From CAYTSA01 sp964440345 (lineage in GTDB: Bacteria; Desulfobacterota; Desulfovibrionia; Desulfovibrionales; Desulfovibrionaceae): 43,035 bases of DNA. The notes under the pieces were generated by a model, which saw nothing but the letters and a program-made list of their open reading frames with translations, was not told the DNA's origin and searched no databases. The stretch is taken from contig CAYTSA010000024.1 in the NCBI GenBank assembly GCA_964440345.1, forward strand, positions 1 to 43,035, read 5' to 3'. Positions 1 to 7,724 of this stretch are shown piece after piece (the stretch's first letter is position 1; each line of letters starts with the position of its first letter). Made by a program: the position numbers and the translations under genes.

Positions 1-251
1 GGGTCTCCCGGCTCAAGGAGCGGCTTCTGGAAACGCCGGTCCAGCTAAAGGTCAACTTCGGCCACACCCAGCTTTCCGGCCGTCAACTGCTAAGCATGAA
101 AGTGGGCGACATCATCATGCTGGACACTGATACGGACGATCTGTTTCTGGCCACAGTGGAAGAAGTGCCCAAGTTCCACGGCATCGCCGGCCGGGTGAAA
201 TCCAACTTAGCCATCCAGGTCGTCCGCGAAGAAGAGCCCAAGACGCAGTAA
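1..251 (+). CDS. fliM: Flagellar motor switch protein FliM, C-terminal fragment
   Basis: The open frame from base 3 to the TAA at 249-251 encodes the last 82 residues of a FliM-type protein; the 5' part lies outside the window. It covers the SpoA (surface presentation of antigens) domain, with VQLKVNFGHTQLSG, the MKVGDIIMLD strand and the closing GIAGRVKSNLAIQV segment typical of FliM. In the family this domain packs in the C-ring of the flagellar switch and helps set rotation direction after CheY-P binding to the N-terminus, which is not visible here. A 5-bp hairpin (GGCGA/TCGCC) follows the stop without a clear T-run. FliN shares the SpoA domain, but the C-terminal wording fits FliM better. 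Confidence 0.85.
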   Translation, partial: VSRLKERLLETPVQLKVNFGHTQLSGRQLLSMKVGDIIMLDTDTDDLFLATVEEVPKFHGIAGRVKSNLAIQVVREEEPKTQ

Positions 252-504
252 AGGCGACGGTTCGCCGACGAAGCACTTGGATACTGAGTTGTGAAAAGAC
301 GAAGTCTCTGAAGCGTACCGGCCGGTTTTTCTTGTACGAGGGCTGCGTCTCTGCCCCTCTCTTCCTTTGCGTGTAGGCTTCACTCCGACACGCAGTCTGC
401 GCCTTCCTACACGCATTTCAGAAAACGACGCATTTTCCTCAGCGCCATTATGCGCTGTAGTGGCAGAACGACGTTTTCACAGCGAAAAAATAGGAAGGGA
501 AGAT
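252..504 (+). promoter_or_regulatory. Structured 5' leader of ldh with two nested hairpins
   Basis: This 253-bp stretch holds no convincing gene. It contains a perfect 10-bp inverted repeat, TGCGTGTAGG at 368-377 and CCTACACGCA at 406-415. Just downstream is a second structure, GAAAACGACG at 421-430 against CGACGTTTTC at 469-478 (one mismatch), enclosing a 6-bp stem CAGCGC/GCGCTG at 440-457. The ribosome binding site AGGAAGGGA (492-500) follows within 15 bases. The arrangement suggests leader RNA control of lactate dehydrogenase, but no known riboswitch consensus was recognised and no promoter was assigned with confidence. Confidence 0.45.
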
Positions 505-1449
505 ATGCGAGACACCACTAAAGTGGCCATAGTCGGGGCCGGAGACGTGGGGGCCACGATTGCCTACGTTATGTCCATCAAAAGCACGGTGCGGGAGGTG
601 GCGCTTATCAACCGCACACGCGCTAAGGCTGAGGGCGAGGCCATGGACATCAACCACGGCGTCTCCTTTGCCAAGCCCATGGATGTTTACGCCGGCGGCT
701 ACGAAGACTGCAAGAACGCCAAAATGGTGATCATTACCGCAGGAGCCGCCCAGGAGCCTGGACAAACCCGGCTGGACCTGGCCAAAAAGAATACCGATAT
801 AGTGTGCCAAATTGCCGACAAGATTCTGGAACATGAGCCCAATCCCATACTGTTCATTGTCACCAATCCGGTGGATGTGATCACTTACGCAGTGCGCGAA
901 CGCACCGGCCTGGGCGAAGGACAGGTCATCGGCGCCGGCACGGTGCTGGACAGCTCACGTTTTCGGTACCGGCTGTCAGAACACTGCAATCTGGACCCGC
1001 GCAACGTTCACGCCCACATCGTTGGCGAGCACGGAGACAGTGAAGTGCCGGCCTGGAGCCGGGCAAATGTTTCCGGCATCCCCCTGGACGAATACTGCCC
1101 GGTCTGCGGAAATGCTTGCGAGCTGGAAATGCGCCAGCAAATCCTTCAGGACGTTCGCGACGCGGCTTATCGCATCATAGAACGCAAAGGCTCCACCTAC
1201 TACGGCATAGGCCAGGCCGCCACACGGGTGGTGGAGGCCGTAGTCAAGGACCAGAAGTCCATCCTTACCGTTTCCACAACTGTTCAGGGTTATTACGGAA
1301 TAAATGATGTGGCTCTCTCTTTGCCCAGCGTGCTGGGCACAGCCGGCGTCGAAAAGGTTATTCACGCCTCCTTGTCAGATTCCGAGGTGGAGGGCCTGCG
1401 CAACTCCGCTAAAACCTTGCGGGAAAGTCTGGATCATGTGGGTGTATAA
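505..1449 (+). CDS. ldh: L-lactate dehydrogenase (NAD(P)-dependent LDH/MDH family)
   Basis: A 314-residue cytoplasmic oxidoreductase interconverting pyruvate and L-lactate. The Rossmann motif is GAGDVGA (11-17). The mobile loop reads AAQEPGQTRLDL; Gln83 sits at the position that selects lactate/pyruvate, where malate enzymes carry Arg, and Arg89 follows. Asn121 (VTNPVD), Arg152 and the active-site His176 in GEHGDSE are present. The residue closing strand beta-2, usually Asp for NAD binding, is Asn36 (VALINRTR), so NADPH use is possible. The start at 505 follows AGGAAGGGA; the open frame runs 46 codons further upstream, but that stretch is the structured leader. The truncated PEP synthase begins 37 bp downstream, consistent with a former lactate/pyruvate-to-PEP operon. 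Confidence 0.9.
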   Translation: MRDTTKVAIVGAGDVGATIAYVMSIKSTVREVALINRTRAKAEGEAMDINHGVSFAKPMDVYAGGYEDCKNAKMVIITAGAAQEPGQTRLDLAKKNTDIVCQIADKILEHEPNPILFIVTNPVDVITYAVRERTGLGEGQVIGAGTVLDSSRFRYRLSEHCNLDPRNVHAHIVGEHGDSEVPAWSRANVSGIPLDEYCPVCGNACELEMRQQILQDVRDAAYRIIERKGSTYYGIGQAATRVVEAVVKDQKSILTVSTTVQGYYGINDVALSLPSVLGTAGVEKVIHASLSDSEVEGLRNSAKTLRESLDHVGV

Positions 1450-1486
1450 GAAAGCAACAGAGAACCCAGAAGAGAAGGATACTGGA

Positions 1487-2404
1487 ATGTCACAGGAACC
1501 TGTCCGCCGGTTTGAAACGCTGAGCAAAGACGATGTTGCCGCTGTGGGCGGCAAGAACGCTTCACTGGGTGAAATGATACAGCAATTGCAAAAGCGAGGC
1601 GTTCGCTTGCCGGGCGGCTTCGCCGTCACCGCCTCCGCCTATCGGGCGTTCATAGAGCATAATGACCTGCACGATAAGATACGTGAGGCCATAGACGCCA
1701 TGCACGCGGAAAAGGCCAGCCTGGAGGAGACGGGAACACAATTGCGCCGCATGTTTCGCCGGGGCGACATGCCCGACGACGTGGCCGAGGCAACCTCCAA
1801 GGCGTATGAGGAGATGTGCAGCGAGGCCGAAAGGGATGACATGGACGTGGCCGTCCGCTCCAGCGCCACAGCCGAAGACCTGCCCGAGGCCAGCTTTGCC
1901 GGGCAGCAGGAGACCTTTCTCAATGTCAGCGGTGATCATGAATTGCTCGAAGCAGTGCAGAAATGCTTTGCCTCGCTCTTTACAGACCGGGCCATCAGCT
2001 ATCGGGAGGAGCACGGCTTCGACCACCTGGAAGTGGCGCTGTCCGTGGGCGTGCAGCGCATGGTCCGTTCGGACAAAGCCTGTTCCGGGGTCATGTTCTC
2101 CATAGACACGGAAACGGGTTTTCCCCACGCCGTGGTCATCGACGGCGCCTGGGGCCTGGGCGAAACCGTGGTCCAGGGCACAGTGACGCCCGATGAATTC
2201 CGGGTTTACAAGCCGTTTCTGGACAACGAAACCCTGGTCCCCATCGTGGAGAAAACCCTGGGCGCCAAGGAAACCCGCATGGTCTACGCCACAGGGGGCA
2301 CGGAAAAGACCCGCACCGAACGCACGTCCACCGATATGCGCATGCAGTTCGTGCTGCAGGATGCAGAAATACTCACTCTGGCCCGCTGGGCCAAGATAAT
2401 TTAA
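1487..2404 (+). pseudogene. ppsA: Phosphoenolpyruvate synthase, truncated (N-terminal domain only)
   Basis: 305 residues match the N-terminal ATP-binding domain (PPDK_N) of PEP synthase: VGGKNASLGEM near the start, RSSATAEDLPEASFAGQQET, and GVMFSIDTETGFP followed by the GAWGLGETVVQG segment. Full-length enzymes are about 800 residues, with a phospho-histidine domain and a C-terminal PEP-binding barrel; both are missing. The frame stops right after the EILTLARWA stretch, where intact proteins continue into the rest of the ATP-grasp domain. The next bases carry a GC-rich hairpin resembling an IS200-type end, so an insertion or deletion probably removed the 3' two thirds. The start ATG at 1487 follows AGAGAAGGA. 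The remnant should not convert pyruvate to PEP; a partial role in nucleotide binding cannot be excluded. Confidence 0.85.
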
Positions 2405-2470
2405 TCAAGGTAAACCCCTGGCTTTGCCGGGGGACTCGTAGAGTTTGACAGTTCCAGGAATATATTGGGA
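2405..2470. mobile_element. Possible IS200/IS605-type end or other hairpin remnant
   Basis: Immediately after the premature stop of the PEP synthase lies CCCCTGGCTTTGCCGGGG (about 2415-2432), a near-perfect hairpin. It is followed by CTCGTAGAGTTTGACAGTTC. A subterminal hairpin followed by a GTTTGACAGTT-like stretch resembles, from memory, ends of IS200/IS605 elements. No transposase is present. The position at the break point is the main argument; a plain terminator is the alternative. Confidence 0.3.
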
Positions 2471-2551
2471 GACGATGTCCTGAAAATACTGGACATCGAG
2501 CCTAAAAAGGCTGCGTTGGATACACCGCAACAAGATAAGGGAGAGTGAAAT

Positions 2552-3073
2552 ATGCAACCTATCGGACCCCTCATGTGGGAACACAGGCTCATTGAACGCG
2601 CAGTGGAGCTGATACTTAACGAAACAGAGCGACTGGAGCAGGGCGGCGCGCCGGATACGCGCTTTCGCGACGACATGGTTGGCTTTTTCCGCACCTACGC
2701 CGACGCCCTGCATCACGGCAAGGAAGAGGATATTCTTTTTGCCAGGCTCAAGGAAAAGGACCTGAACGAAGAGCACCGGCAAATGCTTATGGAGCTGATA
2801 GAGGATCACAAGCATGGCAGGCAGATAGTCGGGGAGCTGGAGAAAACCGAGTCTGGGAAGGATATCTCCCATGTTTTGGAAAGGCTGGCCGCCTTTTACC
2901 CCAAGCATATAAACAAGGAAGACAATTACTTTTTCCACCCCTGCATGAATTACTTCAGCAAGGAAGAAATGGACGAAATGTTGGCTGAGTATGATACATT
3001 TGAGCAGGATTTTGACCAGCACAAGTGGGAGCGAATAGTGCAAACGTGGGAAGAGGGGAGGGCTGGAACGTAA
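2552..3073 (+). CDS. Hemerythrin-like (HHE domain) protein
   Basis: A 173-residue soluble protein of the hemerythrin HHE cation-binding family. The visible metal-ligand candidates are spaced as in the four-helix bundle: His in MWEHRLIE (residue 10), the HHGKEEDILF pair with its Glu, His in IEDHKHG, and HINKEDNYFFHP. Such proteins bind a di-iron centre and are linked to oxygen, NO or iron handling in anaerobes; the exact role here is unknown. The start is supported by AAGGGAGAG upstream. It stands alone between the PEP synthase remnant and a broken sensor gene, and a leader of about 150 bp separates it from the former. Confidence 0.8.
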   Translation: MQPIGPLMWEHRLIERAVELILNETERLEQGGAPDTRFRDDMVGFFRTYADALHHGKEEDILFARLKEKDLNEEHRQMLMELIEDHKHGRQIVGELEKTESGKDISHVLERLAAFYPKHINKEDNYFFHPCMNYFSKEEMDEMLAEYDTFEQDFDQHKWERIVQTWEEGRAGT

Positions 3074-3224
3074 AGCGCCAATAGGCAGATAGAGCGTTAA
3101 ACTCCATTTTTTCTCTGTTTTTTAAGACAGTTCACATTATAACGCCCTGCACTGGCAAGAGGAGTATTGTATACTGGTATAGAGTCTATTGGTAATTTTC
3201 CCAGTAGGCACAAAGGAGAACGCT

Positions 3225-3807
3225 GTGCACATCCGTACTTCCGCGCAGGCGGACCTGAACATGGGATTTGGCGGCTACACCTGCAATTGGGGAACGCATT
3301 TTTGTGGGTTGTACGAAACGGAAGCTGAGCGCGACGAGATCAACATGGGCTTTCTGGCCCAGGGCGCCGAAGACGGCGATCTCCTAATGTATTGCCTCAT
3401 GGAACAAAGTGAGGGCGATTTCAAAGCCAAGCTGTCCGCCGGCTGTCCTTATTGCGCGTTACAACTGGACGATCCCAATGCAAAAGCAGTTGGAAAAGTT
3501 CGGGTTCCGGATCAAGGCGGTGGAAAAAGGCGCAGAGGTTCTGGAGTCTCTGCAACAAGACGCCTTCGAGGTGGTGCTCATGGACGTGCAGATGCCCCGC
3601 ATGAATGGCGTCGCGGCCACTCGGGCTATACGTGAAGGCAAGGCTGGCCGGCGGAAAATATGCGTCCCCATCGTCGCCATCGTCGCCATGACTGCTTACG
3701 CCATGAAGCGCGATAAGGAGCATTTTCTGGCAGCCGGAATGGACGCCTATGTGTCTAAAACCGTTGATATGGAAAATTTGCTAGAAAAATTAAGTAAATT
3801 TGGATAG
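3225..3807 (+). pseudogene. Broken sensor gene: MEDS-type domain followed by out-of-frame receiver domain
   Basis: The GTG at 3225 (RBS AAAGGAG) opens a frame encoding a MEDS/DcmR-like sensory segment: GTHFCGLYETEAERDEIN, then GAEDGDLLMYCLMEQ. Homology ends near LDDPN (about 3480). From there the homology continues in another frame, as a response-regulator receiver: QKQLEKFGFRIKAVEKG, VVLMDVQMPRMNG (phospho-acceptor Asp), MTAYA and the YVSKTVD lysine motif, ending at 3807. The receiver lacks the first strand and most of the acidic pocket region, so the damage is a deletion plus frameshift near 3475-3490 rather than a simple one-base error. The two frames together read as one former MEDS-receiver protein. 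It is probably non-functional. Confidence 0.7.
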
Positions 3808-3812
3808 CTATC

Positions 3813-3840
3813 TGGCCGGTTCCTTTTTGCGGCCATTTCT
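3813..3840 (+). terminator. Possible terminator after the MEDS-receiver remnant
   Basis: TGGCCG (3813-3818) and CGGCCA (about 3830-3835) form a 6-bp stem around a T-rich loop, followed by TTTCT. It lies between two convergent genes, so a terminator role is plausible but not strong. Confidence 0.35.
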
Positions 3841-3866
3841 AAAGCATTTCAATCGTTAAATGCTTT
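3841..3866. repeat. Palindromic repeat copy 1 (22-bp core shared with 7528-7549)
   Basis: Arms AAAGCATTT and AAATGCTTT (9 bp, perfect) flank an 8-base loop CAATCGTT. The 22 bases 3843-3864 recur identically at 7528-7549. On the minus strand the repeat supplies the last codons and the TGA stop of the potassium channel gene. A hairpin here could also terminate transcripts from both convergent genes. Confidence 0.75.
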
Positions 3867-5549
3867 AGGGAACAGGTCAAGAAATTGCCGCTCTGACTCT
3901 GTGACGCCGATGAGGATGAGTTCCGTGTTGGCGTGCAAGGGTTTGGAGGGGTCCGGGGTGATTTCCAGGCCGTGGTCGCCGCTCACGGCCACCACGCTGC
4001 AGCCTGTTCTGGCGCGGATGTGGCTTTCCTGCAAGCTTTTGCCCGCCAGTTGGGGGGGCACAGGCACGCGGAAGATGTTCAGCCCCTCGGTGAGCATGAG
4101 CACCTTGTCCGGGCTGAGCAGGTTCAGAATCGTATTCGCCACAAGCGAGGCGTGGGAGATGACCAAGTCTGCTCCGGCGCTGTGCAGCACGCCGATGTTT
4201 CTGTCCAGGGTGGCCCGGCTGATGATCTGTATCTCCGGCCGCAGCCGGCGGCAGTAGATGGTCAGATAGGCGTTCAAATCGTCATCGTGGGTGGTGATGA
4301 AAATGGAAGTTGCCTCGCGTACGCCCGCCTTTTCCAGCACCTCCAGGTCAGCGGCGTTGCCGATGACGGCGTTTTTATCGTGTTTGGCCACCTTCGGGTT
4401 CTTGTCCACCATGCGGTAGCGCCGGCCCTGGTCTCGCAGTTGCTCAGCCGCGGCCTGGCCCACCCGGCCCCCGCCCAGAATAACCACCATGGGGTCGGTG
4501 ATCACCGGTCCGCCGGCGTAGCGGTCAAAGGCCGCGATTTGGTCTTCATCGCCGGCCGCCACCAGAACCATGTTTGCGGTCATTTCGGTGTCAGGGTTCG
4601 GCAGAGAAAAGGCGCCTCTCGTCCACACGCCCACTACGTTGACGTTGGCCGCCGTGCGCAGCCCGCATTCGCGCAGGGTCTTGCCTTCCAGGTTGGTGCG
4701 CATCACGGGCGTTTCCGCCACCACCAGCCCGCCGAAGCGGCCCACTATGCGCGAGTGCATGGCGCCTCCCAACGCCCGGCGGGCCAGGACTTGGCCCAGC
4801 ATCTGCGTAAAGTGGAAAACGTGCGTCGCCCCGGCCAGGGAAAGAATGTCCAGGGAGCTATTCTGGTCCACCTTGGCGGCTATAGGGGTCTCTTTGCACG
4901 CTTCGCGCACAGTGAAGGTGACGTTGGTGTTGAACACGTCCGACTCCAGCGCCACGATCATGGCGGCGTTCTCCGCCCGTAGATTGTGAAAAGTGGCCAC
5001 GTCGTCATGGTCGCCCACCATCACGGCGTAGCCCTGGTCCTGCAGCTCCAGCGCTGACTGCACTGTGGCTGTGAGCATGGCGTAGGAGTGGCCGTACTGA
5101 TGCAGCTTGCGGGCCAGGTGTTTGGCGGTGGGGTCCGTTCCCACGATGATCACATGGCCAAGGGTCTCTTGGGGCAGCACCCGGGGCGCTCGGGACCGGG
5201 TCTGGGCCTCCAGCCAGGGCGCGTAAAAGAACTGGATAAAGGTGAAGGGCAGCATGATCAACAAAAAGATGATGCCCGACAGAAGCACGATGAGGGAGAA
5301 GATTTTGCCCAGATCGCTGGTAAAGGTGATGTCCCCAAAACCCAGCGTGGACATGACTGTGAGCGTCCAGTAAAAGCCCGTGATCCAGGAGTGGCTTTGC
5401 CCCTCCTTCTCCATGATGAAATGGAAGAGCACGCTGTAAAGCGTGATGACTGTTGCAAGCATCAACAAAAATTGCAACAAAAAACCTATGTTGCGCTGCT
5501 GCTCCTTGCTATGGAGCAAAAAGGCGAATTGTGCGGGCAGAAACTTCAT
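3849..5549 (-). CDS. Potassium channel with two RCK (TrkA) domains
   Basis: A 566-residue inner-membrane channel. Residues 20-45 and 82-110 are the two membrane helices, with a pore loop carrying the selectivity filter TLGFGD (68-73), a variant of TVGYGD. Two cytoplasmic Rossmann-type TrkA-N domains follow: HVIIVGTDPTAKHLA (from about 132), and VVILGGGRVGQAAAEQL (from about 355) with the acidic VDKN. A TrkA-C domain ends the protein (LNIFRVPVPPQLAGKSL). This is the architecture of ligand-gated K+ channels related to MthK and KtrA/TrkA systems. The start has no obvious Shine-Dalgarno and lies 13 bp after the S10 peptidase stop, suggesting translational coupling. The last residues and stop come from a dispersed repeat. 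Confidence 0.87.
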   Translation of the reverse strand: MKFLPAQFAFLLHSKEQQRNIGFLLQFLLMLATVITLYSVLFHFIMEKEGQSHSWITGFYWTLTVMSTLGFGDITFTSDLGKIFSLIVLLSGIIFLLIMLPFTFIQFFYAPWLEAQTRSRAPRVLPQETLGHVIIVGTDPTAKHLARKLHQYGHSYAMLTATVQSALELQDQGYAVMVGDHDDVATFHNLRAENAAMIVALESDVFNTNVTFTVREACKETPIAAKVDQNSSLDILSLAGATHVFHFTQMLGQVLARRALGGAMHSRIVGRFGGLVVAETPVMRTNLEGKTLRECGLRTAANVNVVGVWTRGAFSLPNPDTEMTANMVLVAAGDEDQIAAFDRYAGGPVITDPMVVILGGGRVGQAAAEQLRDQGRRYRMVDKNPKVAKHDKNAVIGNAADLEVLEKAGVREATSIFITTHDDDLNAYLTIYCRRLRPEIQIISRATLDRNIGVLHSAGADLVISHASLVANTILNLLSPDKVLMLTEGLNIFRVPVPPQLAGKSLQESHIRARTGCSVVAVSGDHGLEITPDPSKPLHANTELILIGVTESERQFLDLFPKAFND

Positions 5550-5562
5550 CGGAGATATATGG

Positions 5563-7272
5563 TTACTGCATCCACGCCTTCACGTCCGCCAGCAGGTCTC
5601 CAGGCTGGACCACGGTCACCGAGTGCGGACTGTGGTCGTAGAACGGAAACCGTATGCTGCGCACTGCGCCGCCTGCATCTGCGCCATACGCCGCCACTAT
5701 GCGTCCCGGCCGGGCGGCGTCCGCAGGCTCGCCGGGCTCCCACGTCATTCCGGCCAGCTCCAGCCGGTCCAGGGCCTCGGGCAATGCGTCGGCGTAAATG
5801 ACCAGGTCCCGGGCCGCGCGGGTGATGAAGGTTTCCACGTCCAGCAGGTTGTCCAAGAACATCTCCCCGAATTCATTGCTCTGCGGGTGCACGGCCTCTA
5901 TGCCCGCGTCCAGCGCCTGGTTGTCGTAAAAAGCGCTGAGGATGTCATAGCTCAGGTCCTGAAAATAGCCGTCCCAAGGCTGCAGCTCGCCAAAGGTCTC
6001 GGGCAGGTCGCCCTTTTCGATGGACCGGCCGCCGCCTGCGTAAAATGGCGGCGTCAGCGTCTTGCCGGTCTTGCGCTGCAGCTCTCGGAGCAGGGCAAAG
6101 ACGGCGTCGGCGTCGGTCTGCGTGGGTGCGTCCGCGGCGCGGAAGGCTTCGCCCCGGAATCCGGAAAACATGTACGGCAGGTCCTCGGCTGGGGTGAAGG
6201 TCACGTCCTGGAGCACGTCGGCCCAGGTCAGCTTGATGGTGGCGTTGCCGAACTGGTCAAAGAGCCAGCCGTTGTACTTGGTGTATTCATAGATGGACCG
6301 GTTAGCGGTGTCTCTGACAAACGTAAGGGCGTTGTAATAAGGGTCGCAGTTTGCCTGGTTGCTTTCGTCGCAGGTCTGGTAGGCCGTCCCTGTGTCTGCG
6401 GCCACCTGGTAAACGGCTGAGCCGGGGGTTTCCCACATTTCCCCAGCCACAGTGGACTGGTTCTCGCCGCAGAGCAGGGGCTCTATGAGCACCTGCCGGC
6501 TGAACTGGGCCGCGGCTTGTGCACGGGTAACAGGCCGGGCTGCGCCGGGAAAGACCCGGGCGTAGTGATCCTGAATCTCCTCGGCCAGGGCCGGGTCCAG
6601 GTAGTAGGCGTTGCCGCCGGCGCCGTACATGGGCGAGTTGAGCAGCATGTGCAGCATGGCCGTGGCCCGGACCCCGCCGTAGCTCTCGCCTACGATCATC
6701 ACCGGGGTGGTTTGCAGCTCCTCCAGCTCTCCGGCCAGCAGCCGCAGCAGCACGCGGATAAAGTCCGCGGCGTCCAGGTAGGGGTTGAAGTTCTGCGCGT
6801 CAAAGGCGGCCTGGCGCACGGCCGGGTTCTGGGCGCCGGCGTCCAGCAGGTAGCTGAAGCCGACGTTGCGGGCGTCAATGTAGAGCAGGTTGGCGATGGA
6901 CGTCCACGAGTGCGGGTTCTTCACATAGGCTGCATCGCCCGTAACGTCGTTGTGAAGAGTGTAATAGGCAGTATTCATAGTGAAATTATCCATGGACGAG
7001 GCGCCCGGACCGCCGTTGAAAAACACAGCCAGGGGCTTGGCTTCTGGGGCCTCGTCTGCAGCCTGAAAGACCCACCACATGCGCGCCCTGGAGCTGGTCA
7101 AGTCCAGGGAAGCGTTCTGGTCCTGCACGGTAAAGTCAACTGGCCCCAGCTCCACAAAGCCGGCCCGGTTGTCGAGCCCGTTGCCGGAATCAGAGCCGAG
7201 CTTGCAGCCGGCAAGAAGGGCAAAGGCAACACACAGGACGCAGACAGGGGCGAAACAACGCATGCGGCTCAT
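5563..7272 (-). CDS. Lipoprotein serine carboxypeptidase-like protein (peptidase family S10)
   Basis: 569 residues. The N-terminus has a lipoprotein signal (CVAFALLAGC, lipid-attachment Cys23), so it is expected to be membrane-anchored outside the cytoplasm. The S10 features are FFNGGPGASS (oxyanion region, 84-93), LLYIDARNVGFSYL and the nucleophile motif GESYGG (Ser197). A C-terminal FYDHSPHSVTVVQPGDL segment is where the family places the catalytic His. Bacterial S10 enzymes remove C-terminal residues from peptides; the substrate is unknown. The start at 7272 has AAAGGAG upstream; a longer frame begins at 7362 but would bury the signal peptide. The potassium channel follows 13 bp downstream, probably in the same transcript. 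Confidence 0.85.
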   Translation of the reverse strand: MSRMRCFAPVCVLCVAFALLAGCKLGSDSGNGLDNRAGFVELGPVDFTVQDQNASLDLTSSRARMWWVFQAADEAPEAKPLAVFFNGGPGASSMDNFTMNTAYYTLHNDVTGDAAYVKNPHSWTSIANLLYIDARNVGFSYLLDAGAQNPAVRQAAFDAQNFNPYLDAADFIRVLLRLLAGELEELQTTPVMIVGESYGGVRATAMLHMLLNSPMYGAGGNAYYLDPALAEEIQDHYARVFPGAARPVTRAQAAAQFSRQVLIEPLLCGENQSTVAGEMWETPGSAVYQVAADTGTAYQTCDESNQANCDPYYNALTFVRDTANRSIYEYTKYNGWLFDQFGNATIKLTWADVLQDVTFTPAEDLPYMFSGFRGEAFRAADAPTQTDADAVFALLRELQRKTGKTLTPPFYAGGGRSIEKGDLPETFGELQPWDGYFQDLSYDILSAFYDNQALDAGIEAVHPQSNEFGEMFLDNLLDVETFITRAARDLVIYADALPEALDRLELAGMTWEPGEPADAARPGRIVAAYGADAGGAVRSIRFPFYDHSPHSVTVVQPGDLLADVKAWMQ

Positions 7273-7724
7273 GGACGTCTCCTTTGGTTTCTCCGGTTTA
7301 AGACACAGCGTCTGGGAAAAGTCAATGCGGTGTTGTTTTTTGAATCCATCGCCTGGCAGCACCGACGTGGCAACACGGTTACAGGACAGGGGGTATGGGG
7401 TCAGGTCAGTACACGTATGATACGCTACATCAATACGTCATAATGTAGGTCCTTGCGGCCGCTCGCCTTGACGCACACAACTTGCGCATGATGCAATTAT
7501 TACCGAACGCAGCAGACAGTTATTTAGAGCATTTCAATCGTTAAATGCTATAGAGATAAGCCCTGGTCATTTTCAATGTAACAATGCTCTAGCCCAGCAA
7601 TAGGCCTCGTTTTAATAAATGAAAGGAAGAACGCTTTGCGGCATTGAAGCCGTGCCTCGTTGGTGATGGATTATTGCTCGCAAATGAAATCTATCTGTTT
7701 TGTTTTCCGTACACAACGAGGTTG
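7273..7724. other. 452-bp intergenic region upstream of the S10 gene
   Basis: No gene is supported here. It contains the S10 RBS, a small palindrome CGTATGATACG at 7414-7424 that may be an operator for the S10-channel pair, and the 67-bp repeat at 7525-7591. A distant inverted pair CCTCGTTG (about 7653) and CAACGAGG (about 7716) lies just beyond the RND gene stop and could fold as its 3' hairpin. Confidence 0.4.
7525..7591. repeat. Palindromic repeat copy 2 inside a 67-bp element with 9-bp inverted ends
   Basis: The element is bounded by TAGAGCATT (7525-7533) and AATGCTCTA (7583-7591), a perfect 9-bp inverted repeat. It contains the 22-bp core at 7528-7549 that is identical to 3843-3864. Its second half (from about 7568) reads like a diverged second copy of the core. 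This fits a small non-autonomous repeat family; no transposase is nearby. Confidence 0.65.

Noticed and set aside
505..1449. Malate dehydrogenase
   Set aside because: The substrate-loop residue is Gln (AAQEPGQTR), as in lactate dehydrogenases, not the Arg of malate dehydrogenases.
3933..4982. Long open frame opposite the potassium channel
   Set aside because: It is antisense to a gene with clear motifs, and its composition is low-complexity and reflects third-position bias.
7273..7724. tRNA or small RNA gene in the largest gap
   Set aside because: No cloverleaf or conserved tRNA T-loop sequence could be found; only repeats and short palindromes are present.
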